A stretch of 64,000 nt of DNA, taken from assembly GCA_002436025.1 (NCBI GenBank), contig DIXM01000012.1, positions 1-64,000 of the forward strand, in the 5' to 3' direction. This stretch comes from a candidate division Hyd24-12 bacterium UBA6080. GTDB lineage: Bacteria > Fermentibacterota > Fermentibacteria > Fermentibacterales > JCC-6. Both the position numbers and the translations under genes were made by a program. Numbering within the stretch: position 1 is the stretch's first letter; each line of letters opens with the position of its first letter. Below, piece after piece: positions 18,301-26,780 of the stretch. The notes beneath the pieces were generated by a model. It saw nothing but the letters and a program-made list of their open reading frames with translations, searched no databases and was not told the origin of the DNA.

Positions 18301-19329
18301 CTAACCTCCGTAACCTGAGAGGACCTCTTCGGCGTGCGTGATCTCGCACTCTCCGAGAGACAGGTGTGTGACAAGCCTGATTCTTCCGGGACCCACGGGC
18401 AGCACCCGTACTCCCCTTCTTTCAAGGTCTTCCGCAGCCTTCAGGGCGTTTCCCGATCCGACGTCGGCCATCAGGATGTTCGTGGGGTGAAGGCTCGGAT
18501 CGCACGAGAGCCCTTTTGAGCTGTTGACCGCCCGGGCAAGCCGTGAGCACATCCCGTGAGTCTCGGGAAGCCTGGGCAGGTTGTTCTCGAGCGCCCAGAG
18601 GCAGGCTCCGGCAAGTATGCCGGCCTGACGCATGCCGCCCCCCATCCTCTTTCTGAACCAGCGGGCCCTCTCCACGAAGACCGCTGAACCGGCCACAATT
18701 GACCCCACGGGGCAGCCCAGGGCCTTGGAGAAGCACACGGAGAGCGCCGTGAAACCGGAGGCGAGGGCTGCGAGCTCGGAAGGTTTCGCGACGTGCCAGA
18801 ACCTCGCTCCATCGAGGTAGACCGGTATGCCCGCTTCTGCCGCTGCAAGGCGTATGCGCTCCACGGACTGCCGTGAGCAGATGACCCCGCCCAGCATGTT
18901 GTGGGTGTCCTCGAGGGACACCAGTGTGCGGGGAGCGTTGTGGATGTCGGCTTTGCGTCGGAGCAGCGCTTCGATAACGACTGGATCGGGAGTTCCGCCG
19001 GGTGTCTCATCGAGAGGGTGAAGCTGAATCCCGCCGTTCAGGGCGAACTGCCCCCCCTCGAAGTTGAAAACATGGCTTCGGGCTCCGCAGAGGACCTCGT
19101 CACCCGGCGAGACAAGAGAGCGAATGGCCGTTCCGTTCGCCATCGTGCCCGTTGGTACGAACACGGCCGATTCCTTGCCAAGAAGCTCTGCCGTCCGCGA
19201 TTCGAGGAGGTTCACGCTGGGGTCCTCGCCGAATACGTCGTCCCCGACGGGGGCGTGCGCAATGGCGTTGCGCATTGCCTCGCACGGAACACTGACGGTA
19301 TCGCTTCGAAGGTCGCAGACTGTTTTCAC
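18301..19329 (-). CDS. ltaE: Low-specificity L-threonine aldolase
   Basis: 342 residues, PLP fold type I. Cleaves threonine or allo-threonine to glycine and acetaldehyde. DLRSDTVS at the N-terminus, FVPTGTMANG, GARSHVFNFEGG and the PLP-lysine segment SVCFSKALGCPVG are seen. GTG start at 19329 overlaps the ddl stop (GTGA). It lies between ddl and the lipid A genes; beta-eliminating aminotransferase alternatives are less likely given the motif set. Confidence 0.9.
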   Translation of the reverse strand: MKTVCDLRSDTVSVPCEAMRNAIAHAPVGDDVFGEDPSVNLLESRTAELLGKESAVFVPTGTMANGTAIRSLVSPGDEVLCGARSHVFNFEGGQFALNGGIQLHPLDETPGGTPDPVVIEALLRRKADIHNAPRTLVSLEDTHNMLGGVICSRQSVERIRLAAAEAGIPVYLDGARFWHVAKPSELAALASGFTALSVCFSKALGCPVGSIVAGSAVFVERARWFRKRMGGGMRQAGILAGACLWALENNLPRLPETHGMCSRLARAVNSSKGLSCDPSLHPTNILMADVGSGNALKAAEDLERRGVRVLPVGPGRIRLVTHLSLGECEITHAEEVLSGYGG

Positions 19330-20339
19330 GGTCTTGCCGCCGTTCCGGTGAGCGGCCGGGCAAGGGCCTCGGAGAGAATGGCATCGAGGAGCTTGCCGGA
19401 GGGAAGCCCCGAGGCGTTCCAGAGCTTCGGGAACATGCTTATGGCGGTGAAGCCCGGTATCGTGTTGACCTCGTTGAAGAAAACCTCTCCGGTGGTCCCG
19501 TCCAGAAGGAAGTCCACCCTGGCGAAACCGGCGCCTCCCAGAAGCCTGAAGGCGGTGCGGGCCATCAGCCCGAGGTTGAGGGCCGTGGTTTCGGGAAGGT
19601 CGGCGGGGATGATCAGTCTCGAGTCGTCACAGTGGTACTTGGCGCTGTAGTCGTACCATTCCCTTCCCGGAACGATCTCGCCGGGCACCGACGCCTCCAC
19701 ACGCTCCCCGGTACCCAGCACGCTCACCTCTATCTCCCTGGGGGCTTCGAGCGCCAGTTCCACGATCACCCTGCTGTCGTAACGGGACGCAACATCAATT
19801 GCGGAAAGAAGCTCATCCCTGCCAACGGCCCTGCTTATGCCAACGCTGGATCCCATGCGGGAGGGCTTCACGAACAGGGTTGATCCAAGTTGAAGGGCCT
19901 GATCGGCCAGAAGCGAGCGGTCCACGGAGCCGTCACTGAAAACCCACGGCAGAAGGGGAAGGCCCGCATCACGGGCCAGAAGCCTCATTGTCTGTTTGTC
20001 CATTGCAACGGCGGAGCCCAGCACGGGAACACCTGCACAGGGCCATCCCGCAGTTTCGCAGAGCCCCTGGAACGTGCCGTCCTCGCCGAACGGTCCGTGC
20101 AGGACGGGGAAGATCACGTCGAAGGCCACCTCTTGCCCGGAGCAGTCAAGCTTCCAGGGGCATTCCCCCGCACGGATCGACAAAGGTTCAGCACAGAGGG
20201 TCCAATCCCCCCCCGGACCGATCCTCACATCGAGCACCGAATGGCCGGCGTCGGCAAGGGCTTGCCGTACCCAGGCGCCGGATACAAGAGAAACATCCCG
20301 CTCCGCAGACCTTCCGCCGGAGACAACGAGCACTTTCAT
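19326..20339 (-). CDS. ddl: D-alanine--D-alanine ligase
   Basis: 337 residues from ATG 20339, which follows GGAGG by five bases; the frame could extend to 20363 but without a ribosome site. ATP-grasp enzyme making the D-Ala-D-Ala dipeptide for peptidoglycan. Motifs: VSGGRSAERDVS, VLHGPFGEDGTFQG, KPSRMGSSVGI, EVSVLG, and FFNEVNTIPGFT with metal-binding Glu and Asn. It leads a ten-gene run down to 9679. Confidence 0.95.
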   Translation of the reverse strand: MKVLVVSGGRSAERDVSLVSGAWVRQALADAGHSVLDVRIGPGGDWTLCAEPLSIRAGECPWKLDCSGQEVAFDVIFPVLHGPFGEDGTFQGLCETAGWPCAGVPVLGSAVAMDKQTMRLLARDAGLPLLPWVFSDGSVDRSLLADQALQLGSTLFVKPSRMGSSVGISRAVGRDELLSAIDVASRYDSRVIVELALEAPREIEVSVLGTGERVEASVPGEIVPGREWYDYSAKYHCDDSRLIIPADLPETTALNLGLMARTAFRLLGGAGFARVDFLLDGTTGEVFFNEVNTIPGFTAISMFPKLWNASGLPSGKLLDAILSEALARPLTGTAARP

Positions 20340-20373
20340 GAACACCTCCGTGGTATTGGGCAAAGATGCCCAT

Positions 20374-20403
20374 TTGGACGTGCGCTGTCCACTTGCTTAT
20401 CTT
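20374..20403 (+). promoter_or_regulatory. Candidate promoter of the galE-like/gmhB unit
   Basis: TTGGAC at 20374-20379 and TATCTT at 20398-20403 with an 18-base spacer, 28 bases ahead of the galE-like ATG, resemble a vegetative (sigma70-type) promoter. It lies in the 92-base divergent gap with ddl. No convincing ddl promoter was found in the same gap. Confidence 0.4.
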
Positions 20404-20431
20404 CGCGCAAAGTACCAGGGAGGTTTTGAAC

Positions 20432-21364
20432 ATGCGTATCCTTGTCACGGGCGGGGCGGGTTTCATCGGCTCCAATCTCACCGACCACCTGATTGTTCTT
20501 GGTCATGACGTTGTTGTGATGGATGATCTTTCGACGGGTTTCGCAGAGAATGTCAATCCGGCTGCAGGCTTCCTCAGAATGGACATCCGAACCCGCGAAG
20601 CCTACGATGCCGTCTGTGCGGGAGGGTTCGACGCGATCTGTCACCATGCGGCGCAAATGGATGTGCGCAGGTCTGTCCGCGAGCCTGTGTTCGATTCGTC
20701 CGTGAACATAGGGGGCACACTGAACATTCTCGAGGCTGCCAGGGCCTCAGGGGTAAAAAGGGTGGTCTACGCTTCGACCGGGGGCGCGGTCTACGGTGAA
20801 CCCGAGTACATACCGGTCCGTGAGGACCACCCGGTGAACCCGATCTGCCACTACGGTGTCAGCAAGCACACTGTCGAGCATTACCTCTTCCTTTACAGAC
20901 ACCTATACGGCATGGGCTACGTTGTTCTCAGGTACCCGAACGTCTACGGTCCCAGGCAGAACCCGTGGGGTGAAGCCGGTGTCACCGCGATCTTCACCGT
21001 GAAGTACCTCGGCGGAACACCTCCCCGGATCAACGGCGATGGCGATCAGCTCCGTGACTATGTCCATGTGGCAGACATTGCCAGGGCAAATGCCCTAGCC
21101 CTTGACCTTTCCCGCCCCGAGCTCACCGGCGGCATATTCAACATCGGCTGGGGTCAGGGCCGCAGCGTCAGGGAACTCGACACAATAATCCGGGAGCTTG
21201 TGGGCACCGCGCTCAAACCCGAGTACGGTCCCCCCCTTCCCGAAGAGATCCTGAAGGTCAGCCTCGATGCCACACGGGCCCGGACTATCCTCGGGTGGAA
21301 CCCCTCCATCCCATTCGAAGAGGGGTTGAAAGACCTTGTCTCGTACCACCGGAGCCGCATGTGA
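20432..21364 (+). CDS. galE: NAD-dependent UDP-sugar epimerase (UDP-glucose 4-epimerase-like)
   Basis: 310 residues from ATG 20432, eight bases after GGGAGG. Extended short-chain dehydrogenase: VTGGAGFIGSN binds NAD, YASTGGAVYG carries the catalytic Thr/Ser position, and YGVSK supplies the Tyr-Lys pair. RYPNVYGPRQNPWGEAGV and DYVHVADIARA are typical of UDP-glucose/GlcNAc 4-epimerases. Precise sugar specificity is not readable. It overlaps gmhB by four bases, so nucleotide-sugar and heptose supply are coupled. Confidence 0.85.
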   Translation: MRILVTGGAGFIGSNLTDHLIVLGHDVVVMDDLSTGFAENVNPAAGFLRMDIRTREAYDAVCAGGFDAICHHAAQMDVRRSVREPVFDSSVNIGGTLNILEAARASGVKRVVYASTGGAVYGEPEYIPVREDHPVNPICHYGVSKHTVEHYLFLYRHLYGMGYVVLRYPNVYGPRQNPWGEAGVTAIFTVKYLGGTPPRINGDGDQLRDYVHVADIARANALALDLSRPELTGGIFNIGWGQGRSVRELDTIIRELVGTALKPEYGPPLPEEILKVSLDATRARTILGWNPSIPFEEGLKDLVSYHRSRM

Positions 21365-21924
21365 CCCCTGCTTTGCCAGTATTCCTTGACCGCGACGGGG
21401 TCATAAACGAGAACCTGAGGGACTACGTCAGGTCCCTTTCGCAGTGGGCACCCCTGCCCGGGGTTTTCGAAGCCATGGCAAGGCTCTGCGCCGCGGGACA
21501 CCCCCTGATAGTCGTAACCAACCAGTCCGGGATCGCCCGGGGTTTCCTCGAAGAAGCAGAGCTGGCGAAGATACACGAGAGGATGATCTCCATGATGCAC
21601 ATGGCCGGCGGGAGCTTCGCGGGGATAGAGCACTGTCCCCACGCCCCCTGGGATGGCTGCTCGTGCAGGAAACCCGAAACGGGGATGATTGACCGGGCAA
21701 GGCAGCGCCTCTCCCTTCCCATGCGTGCCGGGTGGATCGTTGGCGACGCTGAGACCGACATGGAACTCGGCCGCAGGACCGGACTGAAGACGGTGCTGGT
21801 GCTCACCGGAAGGGGTCGTGCACAGCTCGACAAGATAATGAGGGATGGCTCTGCGCCTCCCGATTTCGTGCGGGAAGACCTTGGTTCAGCGGCGGATCTC
21901 ATCCTGGGTCACGAAAGCGAATAA
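21361..21924 (+). CDS. gmhB: D-glycero-D-manno-heptose 1,7-bisphosphate phosphatase
   Basis: 187 residues from GTG 21361, which overlaps the epimerase stop. HAD-family phosphatase of the ADP-heptose pathway. FLDRDGVINEN carries the Asp nucleophile and acid, TNQSGIARG is motif 2, and CPHAPWDGCSCRKP is the Zn-binding loop characteristic of GmhB. VGDAETDMELG gives the metal-binding end motif. Heptose made this way could feed the heptosyltransferase at 29413-30273. The 3' end overlaps the convergent M42 gene by 16 bases. Confidence 0.92.
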   Translation: MTPALPVFLDRDGVINENLRDYVRSLSQWAPLPGVFEAMARLCAAGHPLIVVTNQSGIARGFLEEAELAKIHERMISMMHMAGGSFAGIEHCPHAPWDGCSCRKPETGMIDRARQRLSLPMRAGWIVGDAETDMELGRRTGLKTVLVLTGRGRAQLDKIMRDGSAPPDFVREDLGSAADLILGHESE

Positions 21925-22937
21925 AGGCTCACCAGACTGGCGGTGGCGGAAATGCCCTCGAGGTGGGTCCGTTCCACGGCGTGGCTGGCGTCCACTCCCG
22001 GGCCTATCAGTGCGTGTCTGATGTCGAGCCCCATCCTGAGCGAGGCGGCCGTGTCGGAACCGTAGAACGGGTACGTGTCCACCGTATGCGGAATGCCGTT
22101 CAGAACAGCAAGATCGATAAGCCGCCGGGAGAGCTCGTAGTTGTAGGGACCGTTACTGTCCGCCATGCAGATGGAAACCTTTTTCTCCGAACCGGTCTGC
22201 TCGCTGCCCATTACGCCCATGTCAACGGCGATCAGCTCACATACGTCACGGGGGAACCATCCCGCGCCGCCATGCCCCACCTCCTCGTGTGAAGTGAACA
22301 TGAAGTGCAGCGTTCTGCGCGGCTTCTCCCCGTGCCTGGCGATCTCCGCCGCAGCGGCGGTGAGCGCTGCGACCCCGGCCTTGTCGTCGAGGTGGCGTCC
22401 CTTGATGTAGCCCGAGCCTGACAGGACGGGTCTGGGGTCGAAATGGACGTAATTCCCCACGGATACTCCCAGGTCTCTGATGGCATCAGCATCGGGAACA
22501 TCGAAATCCAGCCTGATCCGCATGTCGCCGTGCTCCCTTTTGGCGGCCGCTTTTTCCTGCCCGTAGGCATGCACGGAAGCCCTGTCGAAGAGGATGGTGC
22601 CTGGAAGGAACTCTCCCTGGAAGGTCTCCACCAGGCAGTACTCGCCCTCGATGCTTCCCGGTGTGAAGCCACCAACGGTCTTGTAGCGAAGGGTGCCGTC
22701 AGGGCATATCCTGCTGACCATGGCACCCAGGGTGTCGAGGTGGGACGCAAACACGATCCCCTCGTGAGTGGAACCCTCTATCGTGGCTATGAACGAGCCC
22801 TTCACAGTTGTCCGGGTCAGTACGGGGACGGACAGGCCGGCGAATTCGGCCTCGACAAGCGCCAAAGCTTCCCGGGTGTGACCCGAAACGCTCCTTGTTG
22901 CGAGAAGTTTCAAGAGAAAATCAGGTGTGTCGCTCAT
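21909..22937 (-). CDS. M42-family metallo-aminopeptidase
   Basis: 342 residues. Dinuclear-metal aminopeptidase (PepA/FrvX/TET group). Metal and catalytic residues are visible in ASHLDTLGAMV, GRHLDDKAGVAA, TSHEEVGHGGA with the general base Glu, VDMGVMG, and the terminal DASHAVERTHLEGI. The family forms large cytoplasmic dodecamers that trim peptides. Monocistronic and flanked by plus-strand genes on both sides. Confidence 0.9.
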   Translation of the reverse strand: MSDTPDFLLKLLATRSVSGHTREALALVEAEFAGLSVPVLTRTTVKGSFIATIEGSTHEGIVFASHLDTLGAMVSRICPDGTLRYKTVGGFTPGSIEGEYCLVETFQGEFLPGTILFDRASVHAYGQEKAAAKREHGDMRIRLDFDVPDADAIRDLGVSVGNYVHFDPRPVLSGSGYIKGRHLDDKAGVAALTAAAAEIARHGEKPRRTLHFMFTSHEEVGHGGAGWFPRDVCELIAVDMGVMGSEQTGSEKKVSICMADSNGPYNYELSRRLIDLAVLNGIPHTVDTYPFYGSDTAASLRMGLDIRHALIGPGVDASHAVERTHLEGISATASLVSLYSLS

Positions 22938-23019
22938 GGTGCGGTTTCCTTTCCTTTGGCGGGAAGATAGCCCTGACCATCACTGGCGGCAAACCCCGCG
23001 AAAAGGCAATATTACAGGC

Positions 23020-23799
23020 ATGAGAAGAAACAGTTCATTCAGAAAGCTTGTCTCCGTTGGGTTTCCGTTCCTTCTGCCCCTTGCCGTCCTGGCAACCTGG
23101 ATAGTCACACAGTCCCGGGGTCAGGTGAACGACCCCGTCCAGATCCTCGCCTCGATCGACCCTTCCGGGGACGGCACCGCCTACTTGTCCACCATTGTTC
23201 CTGACGGTACCCAGGCGGTCTGGCGCTGCTCATCCGGAACATTTCTCGAGTCGGGCGCTCAGGATGCGACAGGAAGAAGTGTGACCTGGAAGGCCCAGCC
23301 CGGCTTCTCGGATTCTGTAACGGTCTGGATGACCACCCCCACCATGGCGGACTCGATCAGTTTTCTTCCGGTGATCCGCGAGATCACACCTTCCATAACG
23401 GTTTCAAGCGCCTACAACCTGGCCGTGCTCGATCGATCAAGAACCGTTTCTATCCCCGCCGGAGCCTACACGGTTGTCGCAGCTGACGAAGGTCTCGACG
23501 GCTACGATGGCCTGACCGTTCTCATAGGCCACTCTCCCGGCGGCGTCAGACAGGGATGGGTAGTGTTCCCCGGCGACACGCTGGAGATGAACCTTCCCCT
23601 TGGCGCAGTTTTTGAGGCCGTGGGCCTGGATGACCTGGAAAGCGCCCTTGACAACACGGGCGCGGTTCTTCTGCGTTTCAACAGGAACGGCGTCTCCGCA
23701 CCCGGCCCCCTGGTGCCCGAAACCTCTCCTGATCAATCCGAGCCACATCCCGACCATCAGGAAGAGAACGAGGACTTCGTGGAAGACTACGTCATCTGA
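23020..23799 (+). CDS. Membrane-anchored beta-rich protein of unknown function
   Basis: 259 residues from ATG 23020; the upstream frame to 22927 overlaps the divergent M42 gene and is not credible. One N-terminal membrane helix (residues ~14-30, LLPLAVLATWIVT) is followed by a Thr/Ser/Val-rich extracytoplasmic part that may hold two Ig-like beta domains, and an acidic tail (HQEENEDFVEDY). No enzyme motif. It overlaps the convergent ComEC-like gene by 8 bases. I do not recognise the family. Confidence 0.5.
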   Translation: MRRNSSFRKLVSVGFPFLLPLAVLATWIVTQSRGQVNDPVQILASIDPSGDGTAYLSTIVPDGTQAVWRCSSGTFLESGAQDATGRSVTWKAQPGFSDSVTVWMTTPTMADSISFLPVIREITPSITVSSAYNLAVLDRSRTVSIPAGAYTVVAADEGLDGYDGLTVLIGHSPGGVRQGWVVFPGDTLEMNLPLGAVFEAVGLDDLESALDNTGAVLLRFNRNGVSAPGPLVPETSPDQSEPHPDHQEENEDFVEDYVI

Positions 23800-24925
23800 A
23801 CCTCTTGTCGAAGTTTTTCAGGCGTTTCATAACGAACAGAACCCCCATCAAAGACAACCAGACCACCAACAGTGATCTGTCGGGGACGACTTCCAGGTTC
23901 AAGCCTGTGAAAAGACCGAGAATCCACAGCCACCTTCCGCAGAGCCACGCCAGAAGACCGCTGCCTGAGCCCGTGGCCGCGAGGGCCCCGAGGGCCATAA
24001 CCGCCGTCATCACCGGAATGCTCAGCACGGTGCTCACCGCGCCCGCCGGGTTTACAGTGCCGTAGATTGAAGCACTGAGAGGTGCAAGAGCCGTGATTAC
24101 GACCACACCAGCCCATAAAGGGGTAAGGACTTTCCCGATAAGCCCTTTCCACGACCTGGCCAGAAGGATAAGGGCAAGCACCGAGCCGTATGACATTTGA
24201 GCGCCGGCATCGGAGAGGATCGAACTGTCAATGACGGCAGGGAGCAGGGCCAGGCACCAGACCGAGAGCGGGTGTACCCTGCCGCCGCGGAGAGCCGTCC
24301 ATAGGATCACGGTTCCGGCCATGATCCCCGCACGGACGGTGGAGGCCCTTCCGCCGGAGAGTGCCACGAAGATGGCAATGGCGGCAACCGCTGAAAATGC
24401 GCCGATAGGTCTCCTGCCGAACAGGAGCCTTGAAAGCAGGAGGATGAAACCCGCCACAATGCCCGTGTGCATGCCTGAAAGCGCCAGCAGATGTGCCGTT
24501 CCCGAAAGCTGGAAAGCCCGGGCCGCGGACACTGGAACCCGTCCCCTGGAACCCAGGATCAGAGCTGTCGATATGCCGAGTGCCTGGCTGTCGGGGATGA
24601 CCTCAGCGAAACGGTCGTTAAGCGCCCTTCTCGCACTGTGGAAGAAGTCACGGGCAGGTTTCATCCTGACGCTCCAGGGTGATATGTACATTCCCCGGCG
24701 GTAACCCATGACCATCAGTGAGTCTCCCCGGTCCACGTTTGCCGCGAGTTCCGGCGAGGACACCCACAGACCGGAAACCATGGCGCCCCTGGCGGTGACG
24801 CTGGATACCACTCCCCGCCAGACCCCTGTTTCCTGTCCGGTTGGTTCCGGCGGCGGAGAGGTAGTTGTGTAGTGCACGGCCAGAAGGAGGAAGCAACCTG
24901 CGATCACCCAGCCCCTGAGTTTCAT
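23792..24925 (-). CDS. ComEC/Rec2-family channel protein lacking the nuclease domain
   Basis: 377 residues from ATG 24925 (the frame reaches 25012 but would overlap the divergent gene). One N-terminal helix, a short OB-like region (VWRGVVSSV), then the Competence domain with about nine helices and the signature LALSGMHTGIVAGF followed by LSGGRASTVRAGIMA. ComEC is the inner-membrane DNA uptake channel, normally ~700 residues with a C-terminal metallo-beta-lactamase domain. That domain is absent, and the frame ends cleanly. Either the nuclease is a separate protein elsewhere or this is a channel-only form. Confidence 0.78.
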   Translation of the reverse strand: MKLRGWVIAGCFLLLAVHYTTTSPPPEPTGQETGVWRGVVSSVTARGAMVSGLWVSSPELAANVDRGDSLMVMGYRRGMYISPWSVRMKPARDFFHSARRALNDRFAEVIPDSQALGISTALILGSRGRVPVSAARAFQLSGTAHLLALSGMHTGIVAGFILLLSRLLFGRRPIGAFSAVAAIAIFVALSGGRASTVRAGIMAGTVILWTALRGGRVHPLSVWCLALLPAVIDSSILSDAGAQMSYGSVLALILLARSWKGLIGKVLTPLWAGVVVITALAPLSASIYGTVNPAGAVSTVLSIPVMTAVMALGALAATGSGSGLLAWLCGRWLWILGLFTGLNLEVVPDRSLLVVWLSLMGVLFVMKRLKNFDKRFR

Positions 24926-25002
24926 GCACTGAAGTACGGCCGCGCGGGGCATCTTTTCAAGGCCGGGGTTTTCCGCGACCCTGAAATGGGGTAAATTCCC
25001 GG

Positions 25003-25491
25003 ATGCTTCCAAAGGGAACGACTATCTTCATCCTTGATGGCTTCCGAAGCGCCTACAACGTAGGTGCGGTGTTCCGGACAGCCGAAGCCGTGTTTCCCAG
25101 CGCTGTCTTCCCATGCGGCATCTCCGCTCTTCCAGGCGGCAGGAAGGTCGGGCGCACTTCCAGGGGAACCCACGCAATAGTACCATGGAGGTGGTTCCCC
25201 ACTGCTTCCGAAGCATCGAGGTGGGCGGTTGATGCCGGTTTCGGGCTTTTCGTGGTGGAGAACACCCGGGATGCCGTTCCGCTCGACAGGGCCGATTTCC
25301 CCGAATCCTGCGCGCTGGTCTTCGGAAACGAGGCGGAGGGTGTGTCGAGAGGTGTGTGGGAGCTGTCCCCCCGCGTTCTTGTCATTCCCCAGGCCGGGGA
25401 GAGAAAGTGCGTGAACGTTGCCTCGGCTTCTGCCATCGTGGGTTGGGAAATACTCAGGCGAAGGCTCAGCGGATGTAACCCAGGTTCCTGA
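25003..25491 (+). CDS. SpoU/TrmH-family RNA 2'-O-methyltransferase
   Basis: 162 residues, a minimal SPOUT domain without an N-terminal substrate-binding extension. Motif 1 is SAYNVGAVFRTAEA, motif 2 LVFGNEAEGVS, motif 3 IPQAGERKCVNVASASA, where the usual Ser-Leu-Asn reads Cys-Val-Asn. Members methylate ribose in tRNA or rRNA using SAM in a knotted fold; the target here is unknown (TrmL-like size). ATG at 25003 follows a weak ribosome site. The end overlaps the sulfatase-fold gene by 26 bases. Confidence 0.85.
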   Translation: MLPKGTTIFILDGFRSAYNVGAVFRTAEAVFPSAVFPCGISALPGGRKVGRTSRGTHAIVPWRWFPTASEASRWAVDAGFGLFVVENTRDAVPLDRADFPESCALVFGNEAEGVSRGVWELSPRVLVIPQAGERKCVNVASASAIVGWEILRRRLSGCNPGS

Positions 25492-26770
25492 GGTCCTGCC
25501 GCATGCTGCCCTCGACGTCGACGAAGGGCGCTTCAGCAAGCGCGGGAGTCCCGAAGTACCACTCCAGATCGGCCATCAGTACCGAGTCGGCCGGAAGGCA
25601 AACCGTCTCACCGGGGTCAAGTGAGAGGTCGTACTGCTCAGTGAAGTCTTCGTCCACTCCCCAGATCAGTTTCTTCCCGTCGAACACCAGGCTTGCCAGG
25701 TCGCCTTCCCGCCAGAGCACGTCGCCTGCGGGCACCGGAACCGGTGTGAAGCCGGGCGAGAACAGCGAAGGGGCGGCAGGGTCTGTTCCGGACAGGTTCA
25801 GGACGGTGGGAAGAACGTTCAGCTGGGCGACGAGGGTTTGAACAACCTCTCCACGGGGAACTCCCGGCCCGCAGAAGACAAGCGGAACGTGGCATATCTC
25901 CTGGTAAAGCGTTCTGCCGTGGTCCATTCCCCCGTGCTCCAGAAACTCCTCGCCGTGGTCCCCCACCACCACGATCAGCGTGTTCCCGGAAAGACCCATC
26001 ATGGAGAGACTGTCGAGAAGCCTTCCGAGCTGCATGTCGGTGTAGGCTATCTCGCCGTCGTAGAGCGCCATGAGGTTGAAAAGCCCTTCGGGAGGGATGG
26101 TGTCGCGTCCGAAATGCACCGCGTTGAGCTCGGAAACTCCCCCCCAGAGGTTGTTGTATTCGCCTGCATAGGCGGGATCGGTGAAGAGTGAATCAAAGGG
26201 CGCGGACGGGTTGTAGGTCAGGTGGGGATCGAAGAAGTGCACCGCAGCGAAGAAGGGCGTGTCATCGGGAACCCCCTGCAGCCAGTGAAGGAATGCGTCC
26301 ACTGTATCCCCGGCGTTCCGGGGGGACGACTCGGGACCCAGGGCGGGGCAGTCGAAGTGGTTGAACCCCCTGTGGAAACCGAAATCGGAACTCATGAAGA
26401 TCACGTTGAAAAAAGCACCGGTCTCGTAGCCTTCGGCCTTGAAGATGTGGGGCATCCAGGGGATCCCCGTGGACACACCGTAAAGGGCGTCGTAACGCCT
26501 GCCCGCGCCGTGTTCGCGGGCATTGAGTCCCGAAAGGATGGAAGTCATTGCCGGCAGCGTCCAGGATGACTGGCTCTGGCACGCTTTGAAAAGGGTTCCC
26601 TCGCGGGCCAGGCTGTCTATGGTGGGCGTTGTGTTCCTGTGATAGCCCATGCACCCCAGGTGATCCGCCCTTATTGAGTCAATGAGGATGATGAGGACGT
26701 TCGGGCGTTGCCGGGTCGGCGTTCCACAGGCCAGGAACCCCAGCGCAAGAATCAGTATTGCCTTGTTCAT
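25466..26770 (-). CDS. Lipoprotein of the sulfatase/alkaline-phosphatase superfamily
   Basis: 434 residues with a short signal peptide and lipobox (LGFLAC, Cys15). Sulfatase fold: RPNVLIILIDSIRADHLG supplies the first metal Asp31, VVGDHGEEFLEHGG the second metal site, and MDHGRTLYQEICHVPLV the conserved middle. At the nucleophile position the motif reads SSWTLPAMTS: Thr71 replaces the Cys/Ser that becomes formylglycine, and Met75 the usual Arg. A phosphotransferase or phosphodiesterase is therefore likelier than a true sulfatase. Placed ten bases before polA in the same direction. Confidence 0.8.
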   Translation of the reverse strand: MNKAILILALGFLACGTPTRQRPNVLIILIDSIRADHLGCMGYHRNTTPTIDSLAREGTLFKACQSQSSWTLPAMTSILSGLNAREHGAGRRYDALYGVSTGIPWMPHIFKAEGYETGAFFNVIFMSSDFGFHRGFNHFDCPALGPESSPRNAGDTVDAFLHWLQGVPDDTPFFAAVHFFDPHLTYNPSAPFDSLFTDPAYAGEYNNLWGGVSELNAVHFGRDTIPPEGLFNLMALYDGEIAYTDMQLGRLLDSLSMMGLSGNTLIVVVGDHGEEFLEHGGMDHGRTLYQEICHVPLVFCGPGVPRGEVVQTLVAQLNVLPTVLNLSGTDPAAPSLFSPGFTPVPVPAGDVLWREGDLASLVFDGKKLIWGVDEDFTEQYDLSLDPGETVCLPADSVLMADLEWYFGTPALAEAPFVDVEGSMRQDLRNLGYIR

Positions 26771-26780
26771 AAAACCCTCC

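Noticed and set aside
20358..20371. Small inverted repeat GGGCA...TGCCC between ddl and galE
   Set aside because: Five-base arms only; too short to call an operator without comparison.
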